Made by a program: the position numbers and the translations under genes. Shown here one piece after another: positions 1-11,655 of a stretch of 64,000 nt of DNA. The notes under the pieces are model-generated. The model saw only the letters and a list, made by a program, of their open reading frames with translations, did not search any database and was not told where the DNA came from. The DNA is from Episyrphus balteatus (lineage: Eukaryota > Arthropoda > Insecta > Diptera > Syrphidae): contig NC_079137.1 in NCBI RefSeq assembly GCF_945859705.1, forward strand, positions 33,787,554-33,851,553, written 5' to 3'. The number at the start of each line of letters is the position of its first letter. The first letter of the stretch is position 1.

Positions 1-819
1 AGGGAAGAGGTATTGTGCTGTTCGCAATTAATGAGGCAACACAGAAATCTATCTGTCTACCGCACGTAAAAGCTGCTCATCTCTCTCTGCATTTCTGTCG
101 TGTTTCCGCAAAAAAAGGGAATCTATTCTACGTACGTAAGAGAAACTCTAATGGATTATGTGCTTAATTAAATTTACAGTTTTGTTACACAATCTTATAC
201 ACATAGCACCATGCATTACCGGCATCTAGTTGAAGGTATGTAGATACACAAATACACATATAGGGCTTGAATTAAATCACTTACAGTCGTTTTAATTTTA
301 AACTTTGTGGAAAATTGATAATGGTCTTAGTTAAGGTATGTAAGTATAAGAGTTTTCTATGGTTAATTGGGTTTTTGCCGCCTGATTGCGTCTAAAATCT
401 AGAAAACCAAAAATTTTGTGAACAAAATATTATAAAGTCAAAGTTATTAGAGTTAATGTATCATGGCTGGGTTTTGGTTTCTTGCATTGAAATGTCAAGT
501 GGTATGGCAAAAATTGATTTTGACGTGATGTGTGTGTGATGATGTGGTCCCGGAAATTCTAGGTAAATTGTATGTTAAAAAGCTCGCTGAGCTTCTTAAT
601 AGTATGTGGATTGGGAACTTAACACAAATCAACCAGCTCAAGAAAATAATTTTTTTAACTTTCTAGTTTCTACGCTAGACTGGACGATGAAAATCTTTGG
701 TTTACGCACAAGAATAAAGCGGTCTCATCTCATTGCTGATAACTAGAAATTGTGCTTTCTTCTTGGATTAGCTGTTTATACTGAATTCAAACAACTATGA
801 TGAATGTTTTTTAACCTTA
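1..819. other. AT-rich DNA, no gene seen
   Basis: No coding region, RNA gene or clear repeat boundary is visible. The composition is AT-rich with short A and T runs, like the non-repeat spacer elsewhere in the window. Confidence 0.5.
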
Positions 820-882
820 ATTTTATAGCGAAATCCGACAAAAATAAATAAATTTTTATTTGATGCGAAAATATTAGCTTAA

Positions 883-1030
883 GGGCCAATTTTTCAATAG
901 TCAGTTAAACAATCAGTTAGTACTTATTCCTAAGGATAGAGAAAAAATCAATTTTTCAACAGTCAGATATAGCTTATTCCTAAGAATAAAACTATCTGCT
1001 TCTTTCAGAGACGGATAAAAATTATTCTAA
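883..1030. mobile_element. MITE-like fragment, GGGCCAATTTTTCAATAG end
   Basis: Starts with GGGCCAATTTTTCAATAG preceded by TAA, and shares long blocks with 44062-44670 (the TCAGTTAAACA block, CTTATTCCTAAGGATAGAG, and the TATCTGCTTCTTTCAGAGACG block). A diverged relative lies at 29966-30065. The far end is missing here and merges into the tandem repeat. The GGGCC start and 3-base target resemble PIF/Harbinger-type MITEs; that assignment is inference. Confidence 0.5.
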
Positions 1031-1455
1031 GGCCTTGATTTTTTGCGAAAATCCGAAAAAATATATTTGTAATTTTTTACATAAAATGACAGGCCTTTTC
1101 ATTGTGTCTGTAAACCAAAAGTTGTTTAGAGACTTTGATCCGAAAATATCAGCTTTAGAAGAAAAAAAAAATTAATAAAAAAATATTTCGATCGCAAATA
1201 TTTTAGCAACCAGACCTCAAAGAAACTTTTGCTTTGCAGCTATGAATAGAGCTTAAAGACACCTTTCTTTTGATGTCTCACTTGACGGATTTCGAGGAAA
1301 TTTTTGAAGAGGTATTTTTTTAATCCGAAAAAAAATAAATTTGTAATTTTTTCACTTAAAAAGATAGGCCTGTTTATTATGAACTCGTGATGATGAACCA
1401 AAACTTGTTTCAAGACCTTGATCTGAAAATATCAGCTTAAGACAAAAAAATAAAA

Positions 1456-2164
1456 TGCACGACTGGGTCGCACGTACTTGCTCTTGTGGTTCAAAGTATC
1501 TTTATCTTAAATATCTTTTGGAAATCTTAGGTTTTTTAAGTGTCGAGAAAAAAAAAAAAAAACATCGAAAGATAAAAAATCAATTAATTTTTTTTTCCCA
1601 CAACTTTTTTTACATTTTACACTTCAAAATGATATCTGTAAATTTTAAATAAAATTGGCTTATGCTTTGATAAAATACCTTAAACCTTAAAAAATATGTC
1701 AATTTTTGAAAAACGGCAAAGCCATATTTTCGTTCTCCTCATTTTTTGAGAAAAACTAAAAACGCAAATTTGTTAGAATCAATAAGACTATTACGCACAC
1801 CAAATTTAATCATAATCGTTAGAGTCGTTTTCGAGAAAATTGCAATACCTCGAAAACGTTATATGGGAGATATGCGTTAAAAAGGAGATTAAAAAAAAAA
1901 TAAAAAAAAAACGGACCTAGGAAATTACATAAAAATCATCTGTACCAAGTTTCAAGCAAATCCATCCATCCGTTTAGGCCCTAGCTCGATGTACAGATGG
2001 ACGCACAGACGCACAGACGCACATACGCACAGACGCACAGACCGACGGACGGCATGACGAAAACCACTTTTTTGATCTTCTCCATTATCGTAATGTTGGT
2101 TTTGATTAAAACCTCGAATTTTTTTTTCTACATGAAACCAATATACTTGCCCTATAGAGCAAGT
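1456..2164 (+). mobile_element. Dispersed Helentron/mini-me-like element, copy A
   Basis: A 709-bp copy running from TGCACGACTGGGTCGCACG to CCTATAGAGCAAGT. It matches copy B at 47146-47858 (713 bp, opposite strand) along its whole length. The inner part holds a GACGCACA-type degenerate microsatellite next to a conserved GGCCTAGCTCGATGTAC-like core. It interrupts a unit of the 290-bp tandem repeat, which resumes directly after it. The microsatellite-plus-core layout resembles fly mini-me/DINE elements, which derive from Helentrons; the class is inferred. There is no coding capacity. Confidence 0.65.
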
Positions 2165-2619
2165 AAAAATATTTCGATCACAAATATTTCAGCAAGCAGA
2201 CCTCGAGAAACATTTTGGTTTACAGTTATTTATAGGATTTAAAAAGACCTTTCTTTTGATGTCTCACTCGATTTGGAGGAAATTTTTGAAAAAGTATTTT
2301 CTTCAGGCAAGGGGTTAACCTTGATTTTTTTTCGCGAAAATCCGAAAAAAATAAATTTGTAATTTTTTAACCTTAAAAGATAGGCCTGTTCATTGTGAAT
2401 TCGTATCTGTAAACCAAATTTGTGTCGAGATTATGATCCGAAAATATCAGCTTTAGAAGAAAAAAAATTAATAAATAAATATTTCGATCGCGAATATTTC
2501 AGCAACCAGGCCTCAAAGAAACTTTTGGTTTGCAGTTATAAATAGAGCTTAAAGAGAATTTTCTTTTGATGTTTCAATCGATGGATTTGGAGGAACTTTT
2601 AAAAATTGTTTTTTTAGGC

Positions 2620-3080
2620 AAGGGCTTAACCTTAAAATTTGGCTCGGATTTTTTCCCACAACATCAACTGAATCAAATTGAAATATGACCACACTGCAGG
2701 CACCAGCTTTCCAATTCAAAAAGAATGATCAAAATTGGTTCACTCAGTCCAAAAGTATGAGGTAACAAACATAAAAAAAAACAGACGAATTGAATACCTC
2801 CTAATTTTTGGAAGCCGGTAAAAATTATGAGTTTTATTGTACGTATGCAAGATTATTTACAAAAATAGATTTCCTTTTTACTCCAGTTTTTACTACCAAA
2901 TACGTTCTGTAATTTGTAGACTGCAATAAAGAACTCCTTTTTTTAGTAGTACAAATTATTTCAGTTGTAACATAAGAGCACTTGCAGGAAACAATTGAAA
3001 CCACCTTTTAAGTACTTATATATGGATTACTTACATCACAAATGAAAAAAAACTAACTAACTACGATTAAAATAAATACA
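2620..3080. other. Spacer before the first His-rich gene
   Basis: AT-rich, with no gene or recognised repeat. It ends at the presumed 3' end of the minus-strand His-rich gene, where TTTATT at about 3082-3087 gives AATAAA on the minus strand. Confidence 0.4.
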
Positions 3081-3219
3081 ATTTATTAAAAATAATATAA
3101 CACTTCACTGTTGAGCTTCTGTAAACATTCACACTTCTTAAATTTAATCTTATTGATTTATGCTTATTTTAGTCAATAATACATAATTTAGCCAGCAATA
3201 TCCTTTTTAAATGTCATTA

Positions 3220-3402
3220 TCAGTGATGATGATGTCCATGGTGGGGTGGCCCGCCATGATGATGGTGTGGAGGTCCATGATGATGGTGTGGAGGTCCATG
3301 GTGATGATGTGGGGGTCCATGGTGATGATGTGGTGGTCCATGGTGATGATGTGGTGGACCATGATGATGATGGTGTGGTGGTCTGCAGCATACTCCTCCC
3401 AT
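3220..3402 (-). CDS. Histidine-rich HHHHGPP-repeat small protein
   Basis: A 60-residue protein, 31 of them histidine. It opens MGGVCCRPP and then consists of six near-perfect HHHHGPP heptads and a GHHHH tail. The cysteine pair at positions 5-6 is the only other notable feature; there is no signal peptide or membrane segment. Support for a real gene comes from outside the frame: a TATA-like box and a TCAGT initiator at proper spacing, a 53-base leader, a good start context (ACATAAAATG), and an AATAAA about 130 bases past the stop. No intron is needed. The same promoter layout occurs at the three other His-rich genes here. Poly-His stretches bind Zn, Ni or Cu in many proteins, so metal binding is plausible but unproven. 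The antisense open frames here come from repeat composition. Confidence 0.7.
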   Translation of the reverse strand: MGGVCCRPPHHHHHGPPHHHHGPPHHHHGPPHHHHGPPHHHHGPPHHHHGGPPHHGHHHH

Positions 3403-3450
3403 TTTATGTTTATAATTTTGCGACTTTAATCACTTTCGGTAATATTTCCT

Positions 3451-3489
3451 TCACTGAACGCAAATAAGAACTAACTGTTGTATTTAAAT
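3451..3489 (-). promoter_or_regulatory. TATA plus TCAGT initiator, His-rich gene 1
   Basis: On the minus strand TTTAAATA (within 3481-3489) is followed after 23 bases by TCAGT, with the predicted start A at 3455. The spacing fits an arthropod TATA-Inr core promoter. Confidence 0.7.
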
Positions 3490-3930
3490 CGTTTTTTTTT
3501 TTCATAAGAGTACAGAACTGATAAAAAGACTTTATCAGATAAGTTAAAAAAATATCATAAAAAAAATAGGTATAGCTTTCATATATTATGTATTTGTTTA
3601 CTATGACTCAAATCCGTACATTTATCTTTAAATCGAACTGAAGTGATAAGCTGAAATTTTGTGTGATAATCACCTAGAAAAAAAGAGTGTGTGTACACAT
3701 GTACACTCGACTGAAGTTATACTTCTCATTCAGTATACATATATAAATGAATTTCATTTGATATTTTTAATTTCTATTATTAAATTAATTAATCCACACT
3801 TCGTTTTTTACATTTTTATCAAGTGAACAATAAATTAATTCTTTCATCCTCCTTGCGTCCATGTAGTTTTCAATTTAATCTGTGAACTTTACTCATGTTG
3901 TGCGGTTCAGAACGTACTATATATGGTTAA
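3490..3930. other. Upstream spacer of His-rich gene 1
   Basis: AT-rich; presumably holds upstream control sequence of the gene at 3220-3402. No repeat or coding region is recognised. Confidence 0.35.
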
Positions 3931-6185
3931 CTCATTTGAGCTGAGCTGTTGGGTGAGCTAAGGTAAAGTGAGCTGAGCTGAGCTGTGATGGGTGAGAGGA
4001 TACATTGATTTTTATTTGGAAAGTATAATGAAATATGAAGATATTTTAAACTTTTATAAAACACCATAGCTTAAGATGTTTGGTTCTAGTTATTAATGGA
4101 ATTATTTTAACACATAGATATTTTTATAAATAAGACAGATAATTTTTCGTGATCTTTTCTCTTGGTGTTTTTGATAGTAAATATATTTCTATTTTTTTAG
4201 TAAAATATTTCTTTTTTTATCATAAAAAAAAAAATTCCGGTAGAATCCGGTTTTTCGACTTTTTTCAAAATTCCGAGAAAATCGGTTTTGAAAGTTGGGG
4301 TAAATTTTTTTTTTCGAAAAATTCCCGAATCTTTAAACGCTCCTGGAAGCTAAACCGCTTTAGAGCAATTTTTGGGAGTGATGCCAAATGATAGCTTGTG
4401 TCATGGGCCTACGCTTTGCACATTGTCAGATTTTTAAAAAATCGCCTTCCATGTTAAACCGCCACATCATGCCTATTTTTTCAGAATCGTGCCTATTTTT
4501 TTTTTTACTTTTAAGTTCTCCCGGTTTGAGAACGCGTGGACCTACAGGAATGGGAGTTGTACCCAAATGTATGTTAGAGTCCCCGCTATCTTTTGGCATC
4601 AAAAATTTTATTTTCATTTTCTTCAAAATTCCGCGATATAGGCGTTGGAACGCTTTGATCTAGAGACAGGGGAGTGGTGCCATATGAAAGCTTATATTCT
4701 CAGCTAGCCGATAGTGGTATAATCCGGTTTTTCGATTTTTTTCAAAATTCCGAGAAAATCGCGTTGGAAAGTTGGGGTAAAATTTTTTTTCGAAAAATCC
4801 CCGAATCTTTGAACGCTCCTGGAAGCTAAACCGCTTGAGAGCTATTTTTGGGAGTGATGCCAAATGATAGCTTGTGTCATGGGCCTACGCTTTGCACATT
4901 GTCAGATTTTTAAAAAATCGCCTTCCATGTTAAACCGCCACATCATGCCTATTTTTTCAGAATCGTGCCTATTTTTTTTTTTACTTTTAAGTTCTCCCGG
5001 TTTGAGAACGCGTGGACCTACAGGAATGGGAGTTGTACCCAAATGTATGTTAGAGTCCCCGCTATCTTTTGGCATCAAAAATTTTATTTTCATTTTCTTC
5101 AAAATTCCGCGATATAGGCGTTGGAACGCTTTGATCTAGAGACAGGGGAGTGGTGCCATATGAAAGCTTATATTCTCAGCTAGCCGATAGTGGTATAATC
5201 CGGTTTTTCGATTTTTTTCAAAATTCCGAGAAAATCGCGTTGGAAAGTTGGGGTAAAATTTTTTTTCGAAAAATCCCCGAATCTTTGAACGCTCCTGGAA
5301 GCTAAACCGCTTGAGAGCTATTTTTGGGAGTGATGCCAAATGATAGCTTGTGTCATGGGCCTACGCTTTGCACATTGTCAGATTTTTAAAAAATCGCCTT
5401 CCATGTTAAACCGCCACATCATGCCTATTTTTTCAGAATCGTGCCTATTTTTTTTTTTACTTTTAAGTTCTCCCGGTTTGAGAACGCGTGGACCTACAGG
5501 AATGGGAGTTGTACCCAAATGTAGGTTAGAGTCCCCGCTATCTTTTGGCATCAAAAATTTTATTTTCATTTTCTTCAAAATTCCGCGATATAGGCGTTGG
5601 AACGCTTTGATCTAGAGACAGGGGAGTGGTGCCATATGAAAGCTTATATTCTCAGCTAGCCGATAGTGGTATAATCCGGTTTTTCGATTTTTTTCAAAAT
5701 TCCGAGAAAATCGCCTTTGAAAGTTGGGGTAAAATTTTTTTTCGAAAAATCCCCGAATCTTTGAACGCTCCTGGAAGCTAAACCGCTTGAGAGCAATTTT
5801 TGGGAGTGATGCCCAATGATAGCTTGTGTCATGGGCCTACGCTTTGCACATTCTCAGATTTTTAAAAAATCATCTTCCATGTTAAACCGCCACATCATAC
5901 CTATTTTTTCAGAATCGGGCTTAACTTTTTTTTTACCTTTAAGTTCACCCGGTTTGAAAACGCGTGCACCTACAGGGATGGGAGTTGTACCCAAATGTAG
6001 GTTAGAGTCCTCGCTACCTTTTGGCATCAAAAAAATTTTTTTCATTTTTTTCAAAATTCCGAGATATAGGCGTTGGAAGTTGGGGCGCTCACTTTCAGCT
6101 CAGCTCACTTTCAGCTCAGCTCAAATGAGCTAAGCTATGGTACCTAGCTCAAATTTGAGCTGAGCTGTGAGCTGAGCTGAAATGT
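3931..6185. repeat. Inverted GAGCT-rich arms around a 476-bp array
   Basis: CTCATTTGAGCTGAGCTG occurs near 3931 and in reverse complement near 6110-6130. Each is followed by a cluster of GAGCT/AGCTC pentamers (3931-3995 and 6094-6180). The arms face each other across the 476-bp tandem array, so the whole may be one foldback-type element that carries an amplified core. The outer limits and any target duplication are unclear. Confidence 0.55.
4230..6082. repeat. Tandem array, four copies of a 476-bp unit
   Basis: Landmarks recur exactly 476 bp apart (4388, 4864, 5340, 5816). The first three copies differ by very few bases through most of the unit; the fourth (about 5663-6082) is clearly more diverged and is cut off at its right end. 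A 91-codon frame repeats in the first three copies, with a drifted 105-codon version in the fourth. It ignores codon structure, has an equal antisense partner and has no homology I recognise, so I treat it as non-coding. Confidence 0.9.
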
Positions 6186-6205
6186 TAGCTTTTTGCAACC
6201 CTGGC

Positions 6206-6350
6206 AACTTGCCACATGTAATTTGCCACATGCAACTTGCCACACGCAACTTGCCACATACAACTTGCCACATGCAACTTGCCACATGCAACTTGCCACA
6301 TACAACTTGCCACATGCAACTTGCCACATGAAACATGTAACTTGCTACGT
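6206..6350. repeat. 14-bp minisatellite, AACTTGCCACATGC
   Basis: About nine tandem copies of AACTTGCCACAT followed by a variable dinucleotide (GT, GC, AC or GA), decaying at the right end. It starts just after the GAGCT-rich arm. The overlapping open frames on both strands are repeat artefacts. Confidence 0.9.
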
Positions 6351-7800
6351 GTTGTGTGTTTTATGTTTGCCGTACTGTGGCGTACTGCATTTTTAAATAC
6401 TAAAGTACTGCGAACTCTAAAGGTGAAACGACAGCCCTGCTACCCAGGGTGATCGCGTCATAATCCCTTTGACATTCTTGTCAAAAAGTAAATTTTCATA
6501 CCCACCCTCCCATAAGAAGTATAACTTCAAAAATTTAACCTTTCTACACGTATGTTATTTGTATTTTATTACCAAATATATTATCATTTATTGATTCAAA
6601 TCCTTATCTTTAAAATTTCCCCAAAACTACGCCTCTCAACGGTTCTAATTTGAAAAAAAGTACAAATTCTTGGTAGTGAAAAAAGGTAGATTGAACTTAA
6701 GGGGTATTATGACTAGCAGAATTTGATCTCCCGATATAAGAGTCACAAACTTAATTTAGAAATAATTGGGGAACTACACGGCGCTTAGACTCTACGCGTC
6801 TGCCTTGTTTTTGTTTTTTAGCTCTACTCTGATTTTTGGAAAAATAAGGCCTATGGCAAACATAAAGCTTGTTACGTATATGACTGATAGAGTACTGATA
6901 AATCCGTTTTCTGAGGTCAAAAGTTGAAAAAAAAATTATTGGCAGAAAATAACGAATGACGAATTTTACGATTAATGGTACTAACATATGGATAAGTGGA
7001 AAAGTCAATTGGATCGCAATATACATGGCTGGAAGTGGGGTAAGGGAGGAAAAAAGGGGATGGCAAAAGTAGACCTCCTATCGAAAGTATATGAACGTCT
7101 TACAAAATTTGCAGATTATTTAAAGATTTACAATATTTATTTCGATAATTTTTTTTACATAACCTTAAATAAATTAAGAAAAATGATGAAAACTAATTTT
7201 TTGATTTGTATCTTTGACAAAAATAGTTTGATTTGTGAATTTCTATGTACGCTATTTTGTTTTAAATAAGGTTTAATTTTGTTGGAAACAAAATATTTTT
7301 TTTTGAAGATTGTAATTTTTTTGAGAAAAAATAGTTTCATTTAAAAACAAACAAACAATATGGTGGACAAATTTTTTGAGTTTTGAAAATTTCAATTTAT
7401 GGAGAATTTTTTTTTTCTTTTTGATACATTCACTTTAAAAAAAAGTTTAGAAAAACGTTGAAAACGCTTTTTTGAATTCGAATGAAAAGTAATGAGGTAT
7501 TTTAAAGTTTCTTAATATCTTATATTTTGAAATCACCCAAAGCTCTAAAATTTACAAAATTTATGGTTCAAGGTGAGAAATTTTAGACAAAAAATGGTCG
7601 GTCATCCTCATTGCAAATGAATTTTTTTTTTTCAAGTTCATGAGGGTATTTTATTTCCACTTAAAATAAAATGAATAATTTTTAATTATATTTTCAGTTT
7701 GTTTGTATTTTATGTAATTTTATTTATTTTTTTTTTAATATTATTTTATTTAATGCAATTTTATTTTTTTTTGTAATTTGATCTTATTTTATTAAAAAAA
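6351..7800. other. AT-rich spacer, no gene seen
   Basis: Contains long A and T runs and several short open frames on both strands, none with a recognisable domain or codon signal. It ends in a poly-T/poly-A tract at about 7725-7812. Confidence 0.4.
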
Positions 7801-7812
7801 AAAAAAAAAAAT

Positions 7813-8829
7813 AACACTGTGTAACACTCAAAATATATGCGGAGACCTATCACGTTTTGTAGAGCTAGTTGCACTGATTACGAATGGGTATTTAAAAAGT
7901 CCATAACACTCCCAAAATCTGGAGTTAGGGTCAAAAAACGTTTTTCTTTTTACCTTCACCCATTGAAAAAATTCTAGCCATTTTTTACCCATTTTTGATT
8001 TTTTTTATGGTTTCTGATAGAAGATAATTATACTTTTTCAAAAATGTATAAAACATGTGATTCAGTTAAACTACCCAGAATTTATAAGTTATCAAAGTTC
8101 AAAAATTCCATTTTTTTTGTCATTTTCCCAACTTCGACATCAATTTAGGGTATATGTTTTTAAAACAACATGCTATTTTAAAAATATATTCTTAAACAAT
8201 ATTCATTTCCAAATAAAACGAGGTATTTTTTATGAAAATCAGTTCAAAATTGGATTGGAAAAAAAATTGTATGATTTCAACCCAGGCACAGAAATTCGAA
8301 CGTTTGGGCACCGAACAAAAATGTTATTTTGGCACGTAGTACGATAACTTGGGCGCCAGGATTTGATAACATTTATTTGTAGAGCAGTTTTTTAGTAATT
8401 TTCTAAAAAAAATATTAAAATAAAAAAAATTTTTTTTAAAAACAACGGCAACACTTACAGGTTTAAGTGATACTATTTCCGAAAGACAGAATTGTACATT
8501 TAATTTTTATTTTTAAATCAATATATTTCAACCAATTGTTTTTGAAATAATCGATTTTAAAGTTAAAAATAGACGAAAAACAAAATTTTAGAAACTCATT
8601 AATTACTATTTTTGTCCAGACTGTGAATTTAAATAAAAAAAAATTGACTCATGTAGAAAACTGCCTCAACTGATTCCTTATCGAACAGTGAAAACTATAT
8701 GTTTCTATGCCTTCTTGTTTTTGAGAAAATTGAAAATTTAAAAAAAAAAAATAATTTTAAAGAAGAAAAAATCTGATAAAATTATTTTTCAATTTTCTCA
8801 AAACCTGATTTTTGTAACACAGTGTAATT
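7813..8829. repeat. Old copy of the foldback family seen at 52 kb
   Basis: The stretch 8395-8745 aligns with 52540-52865 with many substitutions. Shared landmarks are CAACACTTACAG, GAATTGTACA, AAATAATCGATTT, ACTATTTTTGTC and TATGTTTCTATGCC. The flanks hold ACACTGTGTAAC near 7816 and GTAACACAGTG near 8813, a possible pair of ends like the CACAGTG ends at 52225 and 53696. hAT element 1 is inserted at its right end. Confidence 0.5.
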
Positions 8830-11197
8830 CAGGCATGTCAAACTCAATGGTAACGTAACGAAGGGTCAAAACAGCGAGATCAAAATTTTTATGGGCCGCA
8901 GAAAAAAGTAGAACTAAAATTTTTATAAAACAAATTATTAAAAAAAAACAGGAAAAATGATTACATTAATGTATTCCATTTACCATGTTTTTTCTAAGAC
9001 CAAGGTTAGTTAGGCTGGATCTTATAGGTAACTCATTCGTCTTAATGACCTAAATAACAACTCGCATCGACAGGTACATTTAACAGGAAAGAAGCGAAGA
9101 AAATCAAGAGAACTTGTCTTTCAAAGCCTTTTTCATATTCAGTATGAAAGTTTATATTTTTTTGTGGATTAATTTGATACGACCGATGAGGATTGATACG
9201 GATTAACTTAAAAAAAGTAAAAGAATTCTTAGATTTCGATAAATAATAACGTGTAAAAGGGATTAAGCTCTTAAAGACATTTTCGTTTTGATTCTACGAT
9301 TTCGGAATATGCTTGAGGCTCAAAGATTCTATACTTGTGCATAATCTGGTTTTTGCCATAAAATTAAGAATGTCACGTTATTCTTCTATGCAAAAATTAA
9401 AGCATTGGACCAATCTGGAAACTCCATAGAAATCCATAGAAAACGTCTTTTAGGACTGTACGTTATTTTTTATCATAATACAGTAAAATAAGGAGAAAAA
9501 AGGGGTAAATCTCGGAATGAATGTTAGTAGAAATTTTTTTTGCTCAATATCTTCCTTTTGCCATTATATAACATATCTCAAAAGTCTAGAAAAATCTCAT
9601 CTCCGCTTGTCGCGATTTCAAGGTCAAATCGCGAAATGGAGATTTTCAAAATTAGCAAAAATAGGCTATGGTATTATATACACATATGATACATGATTTC
9701 AAGGTATTTTTTAATGCTGATTCCAAAAAATCTAAAATCAAAACAATCTGACGTCTCTGGAAAAAGTTATACCTGTTTTTCATCTGTCAACCCATATTAT
9801 TATACAAGTTGCAAACTTACTACCGAAAAACCCTTAAAAGTTATGGTAGAGGAACCAAATTTTGCATGAAGGTTTTCATATCCATTATTATTATGAATCA
9901 AAAAAAATGCAATGAAAAAAACATTCATATCTATGAAAAATTGGTATTTTTCGAAAAAAGGGGACATTTTGGGATATGCACTAAAAAACATCCTGGTACA
10001 ATCTTGGAATGAGTGCCAATAGGCTAATTTTTTTGTTTCTATCTTTGTTTGGATATTCTATATCTTATGTCAAAAATCTAAAAAAAATCTCATGTCCGCA
10101 AGTCTTAATTTTCCTGGTTTGAAGATAAGGTGCAGATTTTAAAAAATTGAAAAACAACACTTCAGATATTTGTGTCAGATCAACATGAATAAGGTGCATT
10201 ACTTTTTAGGGATGGTCAGGTTGACTTATTGTGAGTTTTTTTGGAATAAGTGTTAAAAAATACCCTTATCATGTCGCTTATGTTGGTATACATATACAAA
10301 TTTAAACTTTTCTTGCTAATTCTTTTAAGTCTGCACCTAACTTAGTTTAACCTCCAAAATCAGAACTTGCGGACATGAGATTTTTTTTTAGATTTTTGAG
10401 GGTAGTTAAAGAATATCCAAACAAAGATTAAAATGAAAAAAATTAGCCTATTAGCACTTATTCCTAAGATGAATAAGAATCTTTTTAGTGCATATCCTAA
10501 AATTTGCCCCTCTATCAAAAAATACCATTATTTCGTAGGTATATATATTTTTTGTAATGGATTGTTTTGATTTTTAATAATGATGGATTATAAAATCTTC
10601 ATGCAAAATTTGGTTCCTCTACCATAACTTTTAAGGTTTTTTCGGCAGTAAGTTTGCAACTGTTATAATAATATGAGTTGACAGATGAAAAACAGGTATA
10701 ACTTCTTCCATAGACGTCAGATTGTCTTGATTTTAGATTTTTTGGAATCAGCATTAAAAAATACCTTGAAATCATGTATCATATGTGTATATAATACCAT
10801 AGCCTATTTTTGCTAATTTTGAAAATCTCCATTTCGCGATTTGACCTTGAAATCGCGACAAGCGGACATGAGATTTTTCTAGACTTTTGAGATATGTTAT
10901 ATAATGGCAAAAGGAAGATATTGAACAAAAAAAATTTCTACTAACATTCATTCCGAGGTTAAACCCTTATTTGACTGGATTATCAAAATTTAAAATTAAA
11001 TGAGACAAACAAAATGTTGGATATCTCAACAAAAACTTTAAAAATTGAGCAACATGAAACAAAAAATTGCAATTTTTTCGCTTAGGCCTAATAATATGGC
11101 AAAGTACTGTAAATTATAAACTTAAACTCGAAATTATTAAAAATGTGAACTGGGCCGCAGAGTTAAGCGTTGTGGGCATGCAAGTTTGACATGACTG
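8830..11197. mobile_element. Non-autonomous hAT element 1 (2.37 kb)
   Basis: The ends read CAGGCATGTCAAACT on the left and, on the complementary strand, CAGTCATGTCAAACT on the right. Both are followed inside by a GGGCCGCAGA-type block. The 8-bp direct repeats GTGTAATT flank it at 8822-8829 and 11198-11205. An 8-bp duplication with CAG ends is diagnostic of hAT transposons. No transposase frame is present; most of the element is a 1.5-kb palindrome (9473-10985). Confidence 0.88.
9473..10985. repeat. Long imperfect palindrome inside hAT element 1
   Basis: Two arms of about 730 bp meet near 10230. Matching pairs include TTGCCATTATATAACATATC (left) with its complement at about 10890, and GTTATGGTAGAGGAACCAAA (left) with its complement near 10610. 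The arms differ by scattered substitutions and small indels, so the duplication is not very recent. Short open frames (for example 9800-10012) are incidental. Confidence 0.85.
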
Positions 11198-11205
11198 GTG
11201 TAATT

Positions 11206-11535
11206 AGTTTCCTAGTAAAAAAAGCTTTTACCAATTAATTAAATGTATTGTAAACTAAAACAGAAAAAAGCTTTGAAAATGAGTCAGGTTACTCATACTC
11301 AACTCATATCAAAATATTCGATTATAACACCGATAAAAATCAAAACATACTGAAGTACATTTTTTCAAGCTGAAGATATCTTTTTTTACTGCGTTGTTTA
11401 TACATATTTCTGAAAAACAAATGATGCGTCATTTCGAGTTTTCTTATAAATTAATTTCAGTTATCAATCAGAAATCGAAGTTTTTTTTATCTATTAGGAT
11501 ATCCCTTATCAATTTACTTGAATATTGTAGGTACT
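11206..11535. other. Upstream spacer of His-rich gene 2
   Basis: AT-rich DNA between hAT element 1 and the TATA box of the plus-strand His-rich gene. No repeat is recognised. Confidence 0.35.
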
Positions 11536-11540
11536 TAGAA

Positions 11541-11580
11541 TATAAATTATATTAGGTTGATACTAAGCTTTGTTCAGTCA
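11541..11580 (+). promoter_or_regulatory. TATA plus TCAGT initiator, His-rich gene 2
   Basis: TATAAATT starts at 11541. After 25 further bases comes TCAGT, with the predicted start A at 11576. The leader to the ATG is 80 bases. The layout matches the other His-rich genes. Confidence 0.65.
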
Positions 11581-11655
11581 GACAGCGTTTTTCTTCGAAA
11601 GAAACAATATCAAGTTTACTTGTACAAAAAAAAGCAACAAAAAAAATTAAAAACA

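Larger units (their letters stand above)
820..2615. repeat. Diverged tandem repeat, unit about 290 bp
   Basis: At least three units share the same ordered landmarks: an ATCCGAAAAA block (near 1042, 1326 and 2341), an AGGCCT block, GAAAATATCAGCTT, ATATTTCGATC, and TTTGATGTYTC. A partial unit precedes them at about 820-882. The spacing is about 285-305 bp once the insert at 1456-2164 is removed. Two elements sit inside the array: a MITE-like piece at 883-1030 and the Helentron-like element. A related short fragment lies near 20340-20450. Open frames here are incidental. Confidence 0.7.

Noticed and set aside
3211..3467. Plus-strand Met/Trp- and Asp/Gly-rich frames over the His-rich genes (also at 13834, 16734 and 26038)
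   Set aside because: Antisense or shifted shadows of the CATCAT/GGTGG-type repeats. Promoter, start and polyadenylation signals all support the minus-strand His frames.
4388..5615. Repeated 91-codon frame MIACVMGLRF as a gene family
   Set aside because: The copies are exact tandem repeats of DNA, including the non-coding part. An equally good antisense frame exists, and the residue mix follows base composition.
6130..6452. Frames over the AACTTGCCACATGC array
   Set aside because: 14-bp repeat artefacts on both strands.
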